This document shows, one piece after another, positions 8,258 to 16,357 of a DNA stretch of 64,000 bases. Position 1 is the stretch's first letter. Every line of letters starts with the position of its first letter. The translations under genes and the position numbers were made by a program. The notes below the pieces were generated by a model that worked only from the letters and a program-made list of their open reading frames with translations, did not search any database and had not been told where the DNA came from. This stretch comes from Maliibacterium massiliense (GTDB lineage Bacteria > Bacillota > Clostridia > Christensenellales > Maliibacteriaceae). The stretch is taken from positions 1,860,001 to 1,924,000 of the forward strand of contig NZ_LR026983.1 of the NCBI RefSeq assembly GCF_900604345.1, written 5' to 3'.

Positions 8258-9456
8258 GACATGCATGGTTGGTATTTAAAAAAGAGATATGCGACATCAG
8301 CCGCGACAAAAAGACCTTGTTTTCTACGCTGCTGCTGCCGCTGATCATGCTGCCGCTATTGTTTTGGCTGCTGGGCGGCAGCATGGGCAAGATCCAGGAG
8401 GATGTGACGCACAACACCACCGTGGCCTTCAGCGATCAGGCCCGCGCCGTGGAAGGCTATCTTAAGGACGAGGTGCTATCGGGCTTGGACGGGGTGCGCA
8501 TCGTGGAGGGGGATGCCCTGACGCTGCTGCGCGAGGAAAAGGCGCTGGTGGTGCTGGACGTGCCCGCGGACGCGCAGCGCTACATCGACCGGGGCGAGAC
8601 GGTGCCCATCACCCTGGTGTACGACCAGGGCAAGACCAAGAGCCAGGGGGGCCTGTCATTGCTGATGGAGCATCTGCAGGCCTACAGCGACGCGTCGGTT
8701 AAGACGCAGCTCGCCGCTCAGGGCATCGATTTGGAGGCGCTGCGGCCCATCCGGGCCGAGGCGGTGGACGTGCAGGTGTACAGCGGCCAGAGCCAGAGCG
8801 CGGGCACCGGCAACATGATGCTGATCATGATGCTGCCCATGATGATCACGGTGTTCATCTGCACCGGCGGCATGGGCGCGGCCACCGACCTTGTGGCGGG
8901 GGAAAAGGAGCGGCAGACGCTCGAACCTTTGCTCTCCACCCAGGCCTCGCGCATCGCGATTCTGCTGGGCAAGTATGCGGCGGTGACGGTGTTCTCACTT
9001 GTGTCGCTGGTGGCCACACTGGGGGCGTACATCCTTTCCATGAAGCTCAACCCGCTGCTCTTTGGCGATAACGTGGTGCTCAACCTGCCCGCGCCCGCCA
9101 TGCTGCTGGCCATATTGACGGTGGTGCTGCTGGCGCTGACGTTCTCCGCGCTACAGATCGGCATCAGCACCTACGCGCGCTCCTTTAAGGAGGCGCAGAC
9201 CTATCTTTCCCTGCTGATGGTGGCGGTGATGATACCGGCCTACGCCACCATGATGATGCAGGCGGGGGACGTAACCATGGGCATGATGCTCATTCCGGTG
9301 CTCAACGTATCCTGCTGCCTGAAGATGGTGCTCTCAGGTGTGTACAATTACCAGCTGATGCTGCTGGGCTGCGGCTCTACGCTGGTGTACATGGCGCTCG
9401 CGCTGTATCTGACAAGCAAGCTGTTTAAAAAGGAGAGCGTGCTGTTCCGCTCGTAG
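8254..9456 (+). CDS. ABC-2 permease, NatB-like
   Basis: A 400-aa membrane protein. One helix near residues 22-42 is followed by an external domain of about 150 residues, then a block of five to six helices from about residue 185, containing TDLVAGEKERQTLEPLLSTQ, a motif shared by NatB/YhaP-type permeases. It pairs with the ATPase upstream through a GTGA overlap, with GTG as its start. Probably an exporter of ions, peptides or drugs. Confidence 0.88.
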   Translation: MRHAWLVFKKEICDISRDKKTLFSTLLLPLIMLPLLFWLLGGSMGKIQEDVTHNTTVAFSDQARAVEGYLKDEVLSGLDGVRIVEGDALTLLREEKALVVLDVPADAQRYIDRGETVPITLVYDQGKTKSQGGLSLLMEHLQAYSDASVKTQLAAQGIDLEALRPIRAEAVDVQVYSGQSQSAGTGNMMLIMMLPMMITVFICTGGMGAATDLVAGEKERQTLEPLLSTQASRIAILLGKYAAVTVFSLVSLVATLGAYILSMKLNPLLFGDNVVLNLPAPAMLLAILTVVLLALTFSALQIGISTYARSFKEAQTYLSLLMVAVMIPAYATMMMQAGDVTMGMMLIPVLNVSCCLKMVLSGVYNYQLMLLGCGSTLVYMALALYLTSKLFKKESVLFRS

Positions 9457-9480
9457 GGGAAGCGCAATGCTTCGATGGTA

Positions 9481-9519
9481 AAAAAGCGCGGCCGCCTCAA
9501 TGAGGCGGCCGCGCTTTTT
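9481..9519. terminator. Perfect-palindrome bidirectional terminator
   Basis: Two 19-base arms (9481-9499 and 9501-9519) are exact inverse complements, with A5 on the left and T5 on the right. It terminates the NatAB-like operon and could stop minus-strand transcripts of the remnant at 9547-9795. Confidence 0.85.
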
Positions 9520-9546
9520 CCTGGTAAGGATTAAGGGGAATTTGGA

Positions 9547-9795
9547 TCAAGCGCGCCTACCGCGCAGCAGCGCGGGCACCGCCACACAGCAGCCCGCAAG
9601 CAATGCCAGCGTTATGCACAGTGGCAGCATGCGGTCTCCTGTTGGGGATTGCCGCCTTACGAAGCTACCGCTGCGCCGGGCGTGGGTACAGGCGTGATCG
9701 TGGGTGCAGACATGGGCACAGGCACAACAGGCGTCCATTTAGCATAAAGCGTAGTGTTTGCGGGCTTGAACACGCAAAAAGAGCCTCCTGAAGTG
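9547..9795 (-). pseudogene. C-terminal remnant of a sortase-anchored surface protein (frameshifted)
   Basis: Two minus-strand frames together spell the end of a cell-wall protein. The upstream frame, ending at 9657, encodes PANTTLYAKWTP, the conserved last strand of Listeria-Bacteroides (Flg_new/InlB-type) repeats, then the proline-rich linker VVPVPMSAPTITPVPTPG. The downstream frame, ending at 9547, encodes SPTGDR, a hydrophobic helix (MLPLCITLALLAGCCVAVPALL) and RGRRA: a sorting signal like the NPQTGD tail of the protein at 16358-17974. The two are offset by one base near 9657-9665 and no repeats remain upstream, so the gene is both truncated and frameshifted. An internal ATG at 9630 with AGGAG upstream could still give a 27-aa membrane peptide. 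Confidence 0.6.
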
Positions 9796-10006
9796 TGCCA
9801 AGGGGAATGCAATGCCCGTCGCAATAACGGTGGTAAGGACGCAACATCGATCCCATCAAATACGCGCGCTGTGCCCCAAAGGGGCCGTTTGCCTGCTCTT
9901 TCAGCCGCCGCGCACCTGTTTTGCCGCGCGGCGCGCAAAAAGGCGGCGGAGCTGGTATACTAAGGGCATCAACGATTTTGCCCCTGTGCAAAGGAAAGGA
10001 TGTCTT

Positions 10007-10453
10007 ATGCTGATCATTCGGGATTTTCAGGCCGGCGACCGCGCGGCGTATCTTGCGATGTCCCGCGACTTTTACGCAGGCCCCGCCACCCTGCATCCGG
10101 TAGACGAGGCCAACTTTGCCGCCACGTTTGACGCTGCGCTCGCCCGTTCACCCTTTTTGCGCGCGCTGGCGCTGGAATGCGAGGGCGCCCTGGTGGGCTA
10201 CATGCTGCTCTCCTTTACCTGGAGCAACGAGGTGGGCGGGCTGTGCGTGCTGCTGGAGGAAATCTACATCAAGCAGGAGGCGCGCGGGGCGCACCTGGGC
10301 TCGCAGTGCATCACCTGGCTTTTGGATACCTACAGAGCGCGGGCCAAGCGCTTCCGCCTGGAGGTCTCGCCGGATAACGGGGCCGTGGCGGGGCTCTACG
10401 CCCGCTTTGGCTTTGCCCCGCTGACCTACAGCCAGATGGTGCTGGATGTGTAA
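10007..10453 (+). CDS. GNAT-family N-acetyltransferase
   Basis: A 148-aa GNAT protein. The fold reads MLIIRDFQAGDRAAYLAM, a central strand EEIYIKQEARGAHLGSQ (the acetyl-CoA pyrophosphate loop, a variant of RGxGxG) and a C-terminal EVSPDNGAVAGLYARFGFAP, the typical GNAT alpha4-beta6 end. It transfers an acetyl group from acetyl-CoA to an unknown small molecule or protein. The start at 10007 is six bases after AAGGA; the frame upstream is non-coding. Confidence 0.85.
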   Translation: MLIIRDFQAGDRAAYLAMSRDFYAGPATLHPVDEANFAATFDAALARSPFLRALALECEGALVGYMLLSFTWSNEVGGLCVLLEEIYIKQEARGAHLGSQCITWLLDTYRARAKRFRLEVSPDNGAVAGLYARFGFAPLTYSQMVLDV

Positions 10454-10536
10454 CTGTTTTTGATGGCAAGCGCACGAATGTGCGCAGAGCACCAAACATA
10501 CACCTGGCAATCTGCCTGCGCGGAGGTATGGAAATC

Positions 10537-10740
10537 CTACGGTTGTTTGTGACGGCCCTTTTTAAAGCCCGCTTCCAGGCTCCTGCGCTGCGCCTTGCGC
10601 AGCGCTTTTTTTTGTGCGTCCGGTATGACAATGCGTATGCCGTCCTGACAAATGCCCAAAGCATCCAGTGTGATGTGCGTGAAGCGGCATGTGCGTTTTC
10701 TATCATAAATGCAATCATCATTATCACAATGCACCTGCAT
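10537..10740 (-). CDS. Small cysteine-rich protein, DUF1540-like
   Basis: A 67-aa protein with four cysteines spaced C-x4-C-x7-C-x11-C (CDNDDC, TC, GIC), resembling DUF1540 proteins, which are presumed to bind a metal. The tail is lysine- and arginine-rich. The likely start is ATG at 10740 after GGTGG; a GTG at 10749 is possible. A plus-strand terminator overlaps the tail-coding part in antisense, so the exact C-terminus is less certain than the cysteine core. Confidence 0.5.
   Translation of the reverse strand: MQVHCDNDDCIYDRKRTCRFTHITLDALGICQDGIRIVIPDAQKKALRKAQRRSLEAGFKKGRHKQP
10585..10613 (+). terminator. Plus-strand terminator after the GNAT gene
   Basis: GCGCTGCGC (10585-10593) pairs perfectly with GCGCAGCGC (10597-10605), followed by eight T residues. 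It overlaps the end of the convergent cysteine-rich gene. Confidence 0.75.
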
Positions 10741-10852
10741 GAAAACCACCGGATTTTCTATCTTGTCTCACTTTTACAACCGATTGCAGCGCAACAGTCC
10801 GTTACAATGAACCATAAAGTGGAAGTTTTGTGACGAGGGGAGAGGTGCGTGC

Positions 10853-11119
10853 ATGCCGAAGGTACAGATCCGCAAAGGCCAAAAGAACCTCATCGGCCCG
10901 CGGCTCAAGGCGCTGCGCGTGGCGGCGAAGCTCTCCCAGCGCGCCCTTGCGCAGCGGCTGCAGCTGGCGGGCATGGATATGGATAAAAACGTGATCACCC
11001 GCATCGAGACCAACAAGCGCTACGTCACGGATATTGAGGTGCTGGCGCTGGCGCTGCATGTGCGCTACGCCTATCTCATAGACGGGCGGGGCGACCCATA
11101 CACGGATGTTGAAGAATAA
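10853..11119 (+). CDS. XRE-family helix-turn-helix regulator
   Basis: An 88-aa DNA-binding protein. The XRE helix-turn-helix covers about residues 14-60: RLKALRVAAKLSQRALAQRLQ forms helices 1-2 and NVITRIETNKRYVTDIEVLALALHV the recognition helix and end of the domain. There is no second domain, so it probably acts as a dimer or monomeric repressor. GGGAGAGG lies seven bases before the ATG. It is a single-gene unit with its own terminator; the target is unknown. Confidence 0.85.
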   Translation: MPKVQIRKGQKNLIGPRLKALRVAAKLSQRALAQRLQLAGMDMDKNVITRIETNKRYVTDIEVLALALHVRYAYLIDGRGDPYTDVEE

Positions 11120-11148
11120 GGCCGCCTGCTTTGCGGGCGGCCTTTTTG
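11120..11148 (+). terminator. Terminator of the XRE gene
   Basis: GGCCGCC (11120-11126) pairs with GGCGGCC (11136-11142), then TTTTT; it starts at the stop codon. Confidence 0.85.
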
Positions 11149-11157
11149 ATTTGTCCG

Positions 11158-11186
11158 TTGCCGTGGCCATGCGCCGGCTGTATAAT
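11158..11186 (+). promoter_or_regulatory. Vegetative promoter of the glucan operon
   Basis: TTGCCG (11158-11163), 17-bp spacer, perfect TATAAT (11181-11186), 37 bp before the MFS start. Confidence 0.8.
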
Positions 11187-11223
11187 ACAGGTGTCCGCAT
11201 TATGAGCACATTAAGGAGCTGTC

Positions 11224-12426
11224 GTGGCCATGGATCAAACAAAGCGCCGCCAGATCATCGGCATCTGCATCATCTTTATCCTGATCAACGGCGGCAACAA
11301 CCTGTTTTTCACCTTTATGCCGCTGCACCTGCGCGATCTTGCGTTTGGCGACGCGGCCATCGGCACGCTGATGGCCATAGGCCCCTTTGTTTCCATCTTC
11401 GCCCAGCCCATGTGGGGCATGGCGGCCGACCACGCGGGCAACAAGTCCCGGGTGCTGACGCTGCTGTCCATCGGGGTGCTGCTTGCGGTGGTGATGTTCC
11501 TTTTCCCGGGCAACCTTGTCTATATGGCGCTTGCGCTGAGCGTGTATGCCTTCTTTCAGAACCCCATGGTGCCGCTGATCGACACGGTGACGCTGGAATA
11601 CCTGGCCGAGACGCGCAGCACCACCCCCTACGGCGTGCTGCGTATGACGGGCACCGCGGCCTATGTGGTCATGGGCCTGATCGCGGGCGTGCTCAGCGGC
11701 AAAAGCGTCAGCGTGGCGTTTGTGGTCTACATCCCGCTGATCGTCATCGCCATTGCGGCCACGTTTATGCTGCCGCATGTGCGCGGCGGCCAGCAAAAGG
11801 GGCACAAAATGTCGCCCACCAAGCTTTTTAAGGACAAATGCTTTCTTGTGTTCATGCTCTTTGCGCTGGTGACCTCCATCACCTACGGCTTCAACAGCTC
11901 GTTCTTCCCCAACTACATGCGCGGCGAGCTGGGCGCAAGCAACCTGATGGTGGCGGTCAACATGTCGCTGGGCGCGGTGCTGGAGGTGTTTCTGCTGCTG
12001 TTTATCGACCGCATCGTGCAGCGCTTTACCATCAGCAAAACGTTGCTGTTCTGCAGCGCGGTCATGACCGTGCGCTGGCTGATGACCGCCTGTGTAACCA
12101 ATGTGTGGGCGCTCATCGCGGTGCAGTTTTTCACCCAGCCCTTCTCCTGGGTGTTCATCACCTACTGCCTGGCGCGCTATGTGCAGACCCACGTGCCGCT
12201 GGAACTCAAGGCCACCGGCCAGACGGTGATGAGCGTGACGATGTCCTCCATCGCGCGCATCATCGGCAGCATGGGCGGCGGCTTTGTGCTGCAGGCCATG
12301 GGGGGCAACGCCGTGCAGCAGATGTACCTGTATATGGGCATTGGCCTTGCGGTCTCCACGGTGTTGTTTGCCATTGCCTTTGGCAGGCTCAAGCCGTCCG
12401 CGCCCGCGCAGCAGCTTGCCGCCTAA
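11224..12426 (+). CDS. Major facilitator superfamily transporter
   Basis: A 400-aa membrane protein with 12 predicted helices in two halves and a cytoplasmic loop near residue 195. The loop between helices 2 and 3 reads GMAADHAGNKSR, the MFS motif A region. The overall pattern resembles the MFS_1-like/LacY-type symporter family. The start is GTG at 11224, five bases after AAGGAG. It is first in an operon with a GH13 protein and glucan phosphorylase, so an oligosaccharide or sugar substrate is a reasonable inference. Confidence 0.88.
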   Translation: MAMDQTKRRQIIGICIIFILINGGNNLFFTFMPLHLRDLAFGDAAIGTLMAIGPFVSIFAQPMWGMAADHAGNKSRVLTLLSIGVLLAVVMFLFPGNLVYMALALSVYAFFQNPMVPLIDTVTLEYLAETRSTTPYGVLRMTGTAAYVVMGLIAGVLSGKSVSVAFVVYIPLIVIAIAATFMLPHVRGGQQKGHKMSPTKLFKDKCFLVFMLFALVTSITYGFNSSFFPNYMRGELGASNLMVAVNMSLGAVLEVFLLLFIDRIVQRFTISKTLLFCSAVMTVRWLMTACVTNVWALIAVQFFTQPFSWVFITYCLARYVQTHVPLELKATGQTVMSVTMSSIARIIGSMGGGFVLQAMGGNAVQQMYLYMGIGLAVSTVLFAIAFGRLKPSAPAQQLAA

Positions 12427-12451
12427 AATACGCGATCAAAGGAGGCGTGTC

Positions 12452-14428
12452 ATGTTGGAACACACCCGCCGGCTGCTGGAACGCCTGCTGCAGCACGGTG
12501 AGAACCGCCCCATGGCGATCCCCGCGCTGTGGAACACCATGCGTTTTGATGGGGATATCGCGCGCGGACGGGCGGGCGAGATCGTGGTGCCTGCGCGGGA
12601 TTTTTACGCGCATCTGCTTGCGCGCCTGATGCGGGCGCCCGCCAAAAGACGGCCCGCGGCAGGCGCGCAGGGGCGGGTGCTCTACAGCATGCTGCCCCGC
12701 ATGCAGAGCGCGTGGGACGCACGCATGGACGACGATGTGGCGCCCGGCACGCTGCTGCGGACGATCTGCATCCTGCCGCGGCTAAAGGCGCTGGGGGTGG
12801 ACACCCTCTATTTGCTGCCCATCTGCCAGGCGGGCATGCACTACAAAAAGGGCGCGCTGCCCAGCCCGTACGCGGTGCACGATTTCTTTGCGCTGGATCC
12901 GGCGCTGCACGATGCGGCGCTGGGCCCCTGCACGCCCCAGGTGCTGGAGGAGACGTTCGCGGCGCTGGTGGAGCTATGCCACCATCTGGGTATGGACGTG
13001 ATGTGCGATTTTGTCTTTCGCACCTGCGCGCGCGACAATGTGCTGATGCGCGCGCATCCCGATTGGTTCTACTGGATCGATTTGCGCGCGCAGCATACCT
13101 TTGCGCCGCCGCGCGTGCCCGGCGTGGGGGAGAACACATCGCTCAACGCCAAGAACGCAGCGAGCGTCTACAAACGGGCGGATTTGCGGGGCTATCTTTC
13201 CGACTTCCGGCCCGATCCGCGCAGCATCGACGCTGCGCGCTGGCGGGAGATCAGCGGGGCAGAGGACCTGCTCGGTGCCATCGAGCGGGCCTATGGCATC
13301 ACCACCGCGCCCGCGTTTTCCGATTGCATGAACGACCACCAGCCGCTGTGGACGGACGTCACCTACCTGCGCTACGACCTGGGCCGCAACGCGCTGGCGC
13401 AGGCGTATGTGCCCGAGGGCACGCCGCCCTACGTGCTGTTTGACAACATCAAGCTCAACGTGGTGCCGCCCGCGGTGCCCAACGCGGCGCTGTGGGAGTT
13501 GATGGCCGATTTGATCCCCTCCTATATCCGCCGCTTCGATATCGACGGGGCGCGCATCGATATGGGGCATGCGCTGCCCAAGGCGCTGCTGCGCCGCATC
13601 GTGGCGCGCGCACGGGCGTGTAAGCGGGACTTTCTTTTGTGGAGCGAGGAGTTTCAGACAGCCAAAAGCGTGCAGGCGCGCGCCGACGGGTTTGATTTTA
13701 TCAGCGGGCCGCTGTGGAACGGGCTGGCCGCCTGGCAGAACCCCTACTTCAACCGGCGCGTACTGCGCGCGGGCAGTAGCGTGCTGCCGGTGGTATCGGC
13801 CCTGGAGATGGCCGACACGCCCCGCCTGGCCGAGCAGGTGCCCCGCAGGGAGGTGCGCGCATCGCTTGCGGTGCTCTCCATGCTGCTGCCCCAGAGCGTA
13901 TGCTTGCTCAACAGCGGCATGTGCATCGGCGAGGTGCAGCCCATGAATTTGGGGCTGGGCAAGAGCGAAAAGGGGCGCTACGCCCTGCATGACGACGACC
14001 CCATGCAGGGGCGGCTGGCTTTTTTTGACGTCTACCGCATGCACTGGTGCAAAGAGCGGGACATCTGCAGCGAAGTGGCGGGCGCCACCCGCCTACGCCG
14101 CAGGTGGGCGCGCGTCATGGACCAGGCGCACTTTTATCCGCATCCGGTGATGGACGGCACCAACGTGTGGACGGCCTTTGCTTACGTTTCGGGGGAGAAC
14201 GTGCTGCTGGTGGCGTTCAACCGCGGTAAGCGCCGCGCCAGCCTGCGCGCGCTGGGCACGCTGCCCCCGCTGGGCACGTTACAGAACGGGGAATGGCACA
14301 TCGCCTATTACAACGGCACCTTTAACCTGCCCTGCGATGCCGCGCGGCTGCCGATGCTGGCGCCGGGCGAGCTGATCGTGCTGGAGCGGCGGGCGCCGCA
14401 TACGAGCAACAGGAGGGACGAAGCATGA
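12452..14428 (+). CDS. GH13 alpha-amylase-family protein, GlgE-like
   Basis: A 658-aa cytoplasmic protein of the GH13 barrel family, with no signal peptide. Catalytic motifs are FDIDGARIDM (nucleophile Asp370), LLWSEEF (acid/base Glu399) and EMADTPR (transition-state Asp455). The 29- and 56-residue spacings, and the lack of the usual His before the last Asp, resemble GlgE maltosyltransferases rather than ordinary amylases. The C-terminal 90 residues form a beta-domain. It likely acts on alpha-1,4-glucans or phosphorylated maltose; GlgE activity itself is inference. The start follows AAAGGAGG closely. ATGA overlap joins it to glucan phosphorylase. Confidence 0.75.
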   Translation: MLEHTRRLLERLLQHGENRPMAIPALWNTMRFDGDIARGRAGEIVVPARDFYAHLLARLMRAPAKRRPAAGAQGRVLYSMLPRMQSAWDARMDDDVAPGTLLRTICILPRLKALGVDTLYLLPICQAGMHYKKGALPSPYAVHDFFALDPALHDAALGPCTPQVLEETFAALVELCHHLGMDVMCDFVFRTCARDNVLMRAHPDWFYWIDLRAQHTFAPPRVPGVGENTSLNAKNAASVYKRADLRGYLSDFRPDPRSIDAARWREISGAEDLLGAIERAYGITTAPAFSDCMNDHQPLWTDVTYLRYDLGRNALAQAYVPEGTPPYVLFDNIKLNVVPPAVPNAALWELMADLIPSYIRRFDIDGARIDMGHALPKALLRRIVARARACKRDFLLWSEEFQTAKSVQARADGFDFISGPLWNGLAAWQNPYFNRRVLRAGSSVLPVVSALEMADTPRLAEQVPRREVRASLAVLSMLLPQSVCLLNSGMCIGEVQPMNLGLGKSEKGRYALHDDDPMQGRLAFFDVYRMHWCKERDICSEVAGATRLRRRWARVMDQAHFYPHPVMDGTNVWTAFAYVSGENVLLVAFNRGKRRASLRALGTLPPLGTLQNGEWHIAYYNGTFNLPCDAARLPMLAPGELIVLERRAPHTSNRRDEA

Positions 14429-16014
14429 ACAAACGCGTCGCGTATTTCTGCATGGAATTTGGTCTGCACGAGGATTTTCCCATCTATTCCGGTGGGCTGG
14501 GCATCCTGGCGGGCGATATCCTCAAGGCCGCGCATGACCTGGATCTGCCCATGGTGGGCGTGGGCATCCTGTGGCGGCAGGGATACGTCAACCAGCGCAT
14601 CGACGCCGCGGGCAAACCGTACGACAGCTACTACGAGCGCAGCTATCCCTTCCTTACGGATACCGGCGTGGTGGTGGATGTGCCCATCCGCGGCCGGAAC
14701 GTCCAAGCCAAGGTGTGGTGCTGCACGGCCTTTGACAACGTGCCGCTGTATTTGCTGGATACCTTCATCCCGGGCAACAACGACATGCTGCTCACCGGCC
14801 AGCTGTACGGCTGGTTTTCCGAGGAGCGCCTGGCGCAGGAGCTGATACTGGGCGTGGGCGGCCTGCGCGCGCTGGAGGCGCTGGGCATCCAGGCGGATAT
14901 CATCCATTTCAACGACAGCCATCCGGTGGTAGCGGGGCTGGAGATGGTGCGCATGCGCATGCAGGAGGGCCTCTCGTTTGAAGAGGCGCTGCGCGCGGTG
15001 CGGCCGCACATCGTCTTTACCACCCACACGCCGGTGCTGGCGGGCAATGAGCGCTACGATCTGGACATCCTGCGCTACATGGGTGTGGGGGCGGGGCTGA
15101 CCGACGTGCAGATGGAGGCCATCGGGGGCAAGCCCTTCGGCATGACGGTGGCGGGTCTGCGCCTGGCCAAGCGCGCCAACGCGGTAGCCCAGCTGCACGG
15201 ACAGACGGCCCGCAAAATGTGGGCGCACGTCCAAAATGCCGCGGAGATCGACGCCATCACCAATGGCGTGCACAACGCAACCTGGCAGGATGCGCGCATG
15301 CGCGCCGACGCGGACGACCAGGCGCTTGCGCGGGCGCACGCCGATCTCAAGGGGGAGATGATCGCGCTGGTGCAGAGGCGCGCGGGCGTGACGCTCTCCC
15401 CCGATATCCTGACGGTGGGCTTTGCCCGCAGGGCCGCGCCCTACAAGCGCAGCGACCTGATCTTCCGCCGGCCGGAGGTGGTGGCGCCCTGGCTGCGCGC
15501 GGGCAAGCTGCAGATCGTCTTTTCCGGCAAGGCGCACCCCAACGACTACGAGGGCAAGGCCATCGTGGCCAACCTGGTGGGAAAAAGCCGGCAGTACCCG
15601 GGCAGCGTGGTCTTTGTGGAGGATTACGACATGCAGGTGGGCAAGGCGCTCACCCGCGGGTGCGACGTGTGGCTCAACAATCCCGTCCGGCCCATGGAGG
15701 CCAGCGGCACCTCGGGCATGAAGGCCGCGATGAACGGCGTGCTCAACGTCTCGGTGCTGGACGGCTGGTGGCCGGAGGGCTGCGCCGACGGCGTCAATGG
15801 CTGGGCCATCGGCGACGGCTACGAGGGGCCGGACTGCGATGCGGTGGACATGGCCGCGCTGTATGCGGTGCTGGGGGAAAAGGTCATCCCTACGTATTAT
15901 CATAACCGCGCAAAGTGGCACGCGATGATGCGCGCGTCCATCGCGATGGCAAGCGAGCGCTTTTCCGCCGCGCGCATGCTGCGGGAGTACTACGCGCGCC
16001 TCTATCAGGCGTGA
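14425..16014 (+). CDS. Alpha-glucan phosphorylase (GT35, short type)
   Basis: A 529-aa enzyme that removes glucose-1-phosphate from alpha-1,4-glucans in the cytoplasm. The start YFCMEFGLHEDFPIYSGGLGILAGD is characteristic, and the PLP-binding lysine is Lys433 in EASGTSGMKAAMNG. At this length it matches the short bacterial/archaeal phosphorylases that lack the extended regulatory N-terminus of glycogen phosphorylase. It is translationally coupled to the GH13 gene, so the pair probably processes one glucan pool. Confidence 0.92.
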   Translation: MNKRVAYFCMEFGLHEDFPIYSGGLGILAGDILKAAHDLDLPMVGVGILWRQGYVNQRIDAAGKPYDSYYERSYPFLTDTGVVVDVPIRGRNVQAKVWCCTAFDNVPLYLLDTFIPGNNDMLLTGQLYGWFSEERLAQELILGVGGLRALEALGIQADIIHFNDSHPVVAGLEMVRMRMQEGLSFEEALRAVRPHIVFTTHTPVLAGNERYDLDILRYMGVGAGLTDVQMEAIGGKPFGMTVAGLRLAKRANAVAQLHGQTARKMWAHVQNAAEIDAITNGVHNATWQDARMRADADDQALARAHADLKGEMIALVQRRAGVTLSPDILTVGFARRAAPYKRSDLIFRRPEVVAPWLRAGKLQIVFSGKAHPNDYEGKAIVANLVGKSRQYPGSVVFVEDYDMQVGKALTRGCDVWLNNPVRPMEASGTSGMKAAMNGVLNVSVLDGWWPEGCADGVNGWAIGDGYEGPDCDAVDMAALYAVLGEKVIPTYYHNRAKWHAMMRASIAMASERFSAARMLREYYARLYQA

Positions 16015-16357
16015 GGCGGCCCGCGTGCCAAACGTGTACCATGCAGCACAGTTTGATTGTAAAAACATTATTGTGCTGTAGGGCCTTGCAAGACCATACA
16101 GAATATGGTAATCTGATCCTGTACAAATAGTACACCTTTTTATCCGGATCGACACACCCCTGTATATGTCTGAAAACGACGTATGCAGGGTTTTTTTGTC
16201 TTTCTTTAGCATGATATTTGGTATAGTCAAAAAGGTGTGCATTCGTATCTATTTGACGCATTTTCCGCAGGGAAACAATTGGACCAGGGCCTGATGGCAG
16301 AACTGTGCGGCGCGCAGGCGCGCATCGGGCCGGCCACGAGCATAGGGAGGGTTTATC
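16015..16357 (+). other. Intergenic region with terminator and two inverted repeats
   Basis: Besides the terminator at 16158-16197, this stretch has CAGCACA (16044-16050) facing TGTGCTG about 20 bases later, and TGTAC facing GTACA around a five-base gap near 16121-16135. A TATAGT at 16222-16227 could be the -10 of the surface protein gene, but no good -35 is seen. No coding sequence is evident. Confidence 0.5.
16158..16197 (+). terminator. Terminator of the glucan operon
   Basis: CCCTGTATA (16158-16166) pairs with TATGCAGGG (16182-16190), with one G-T pair, followed by seven T residues. Confidence 0.75.
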
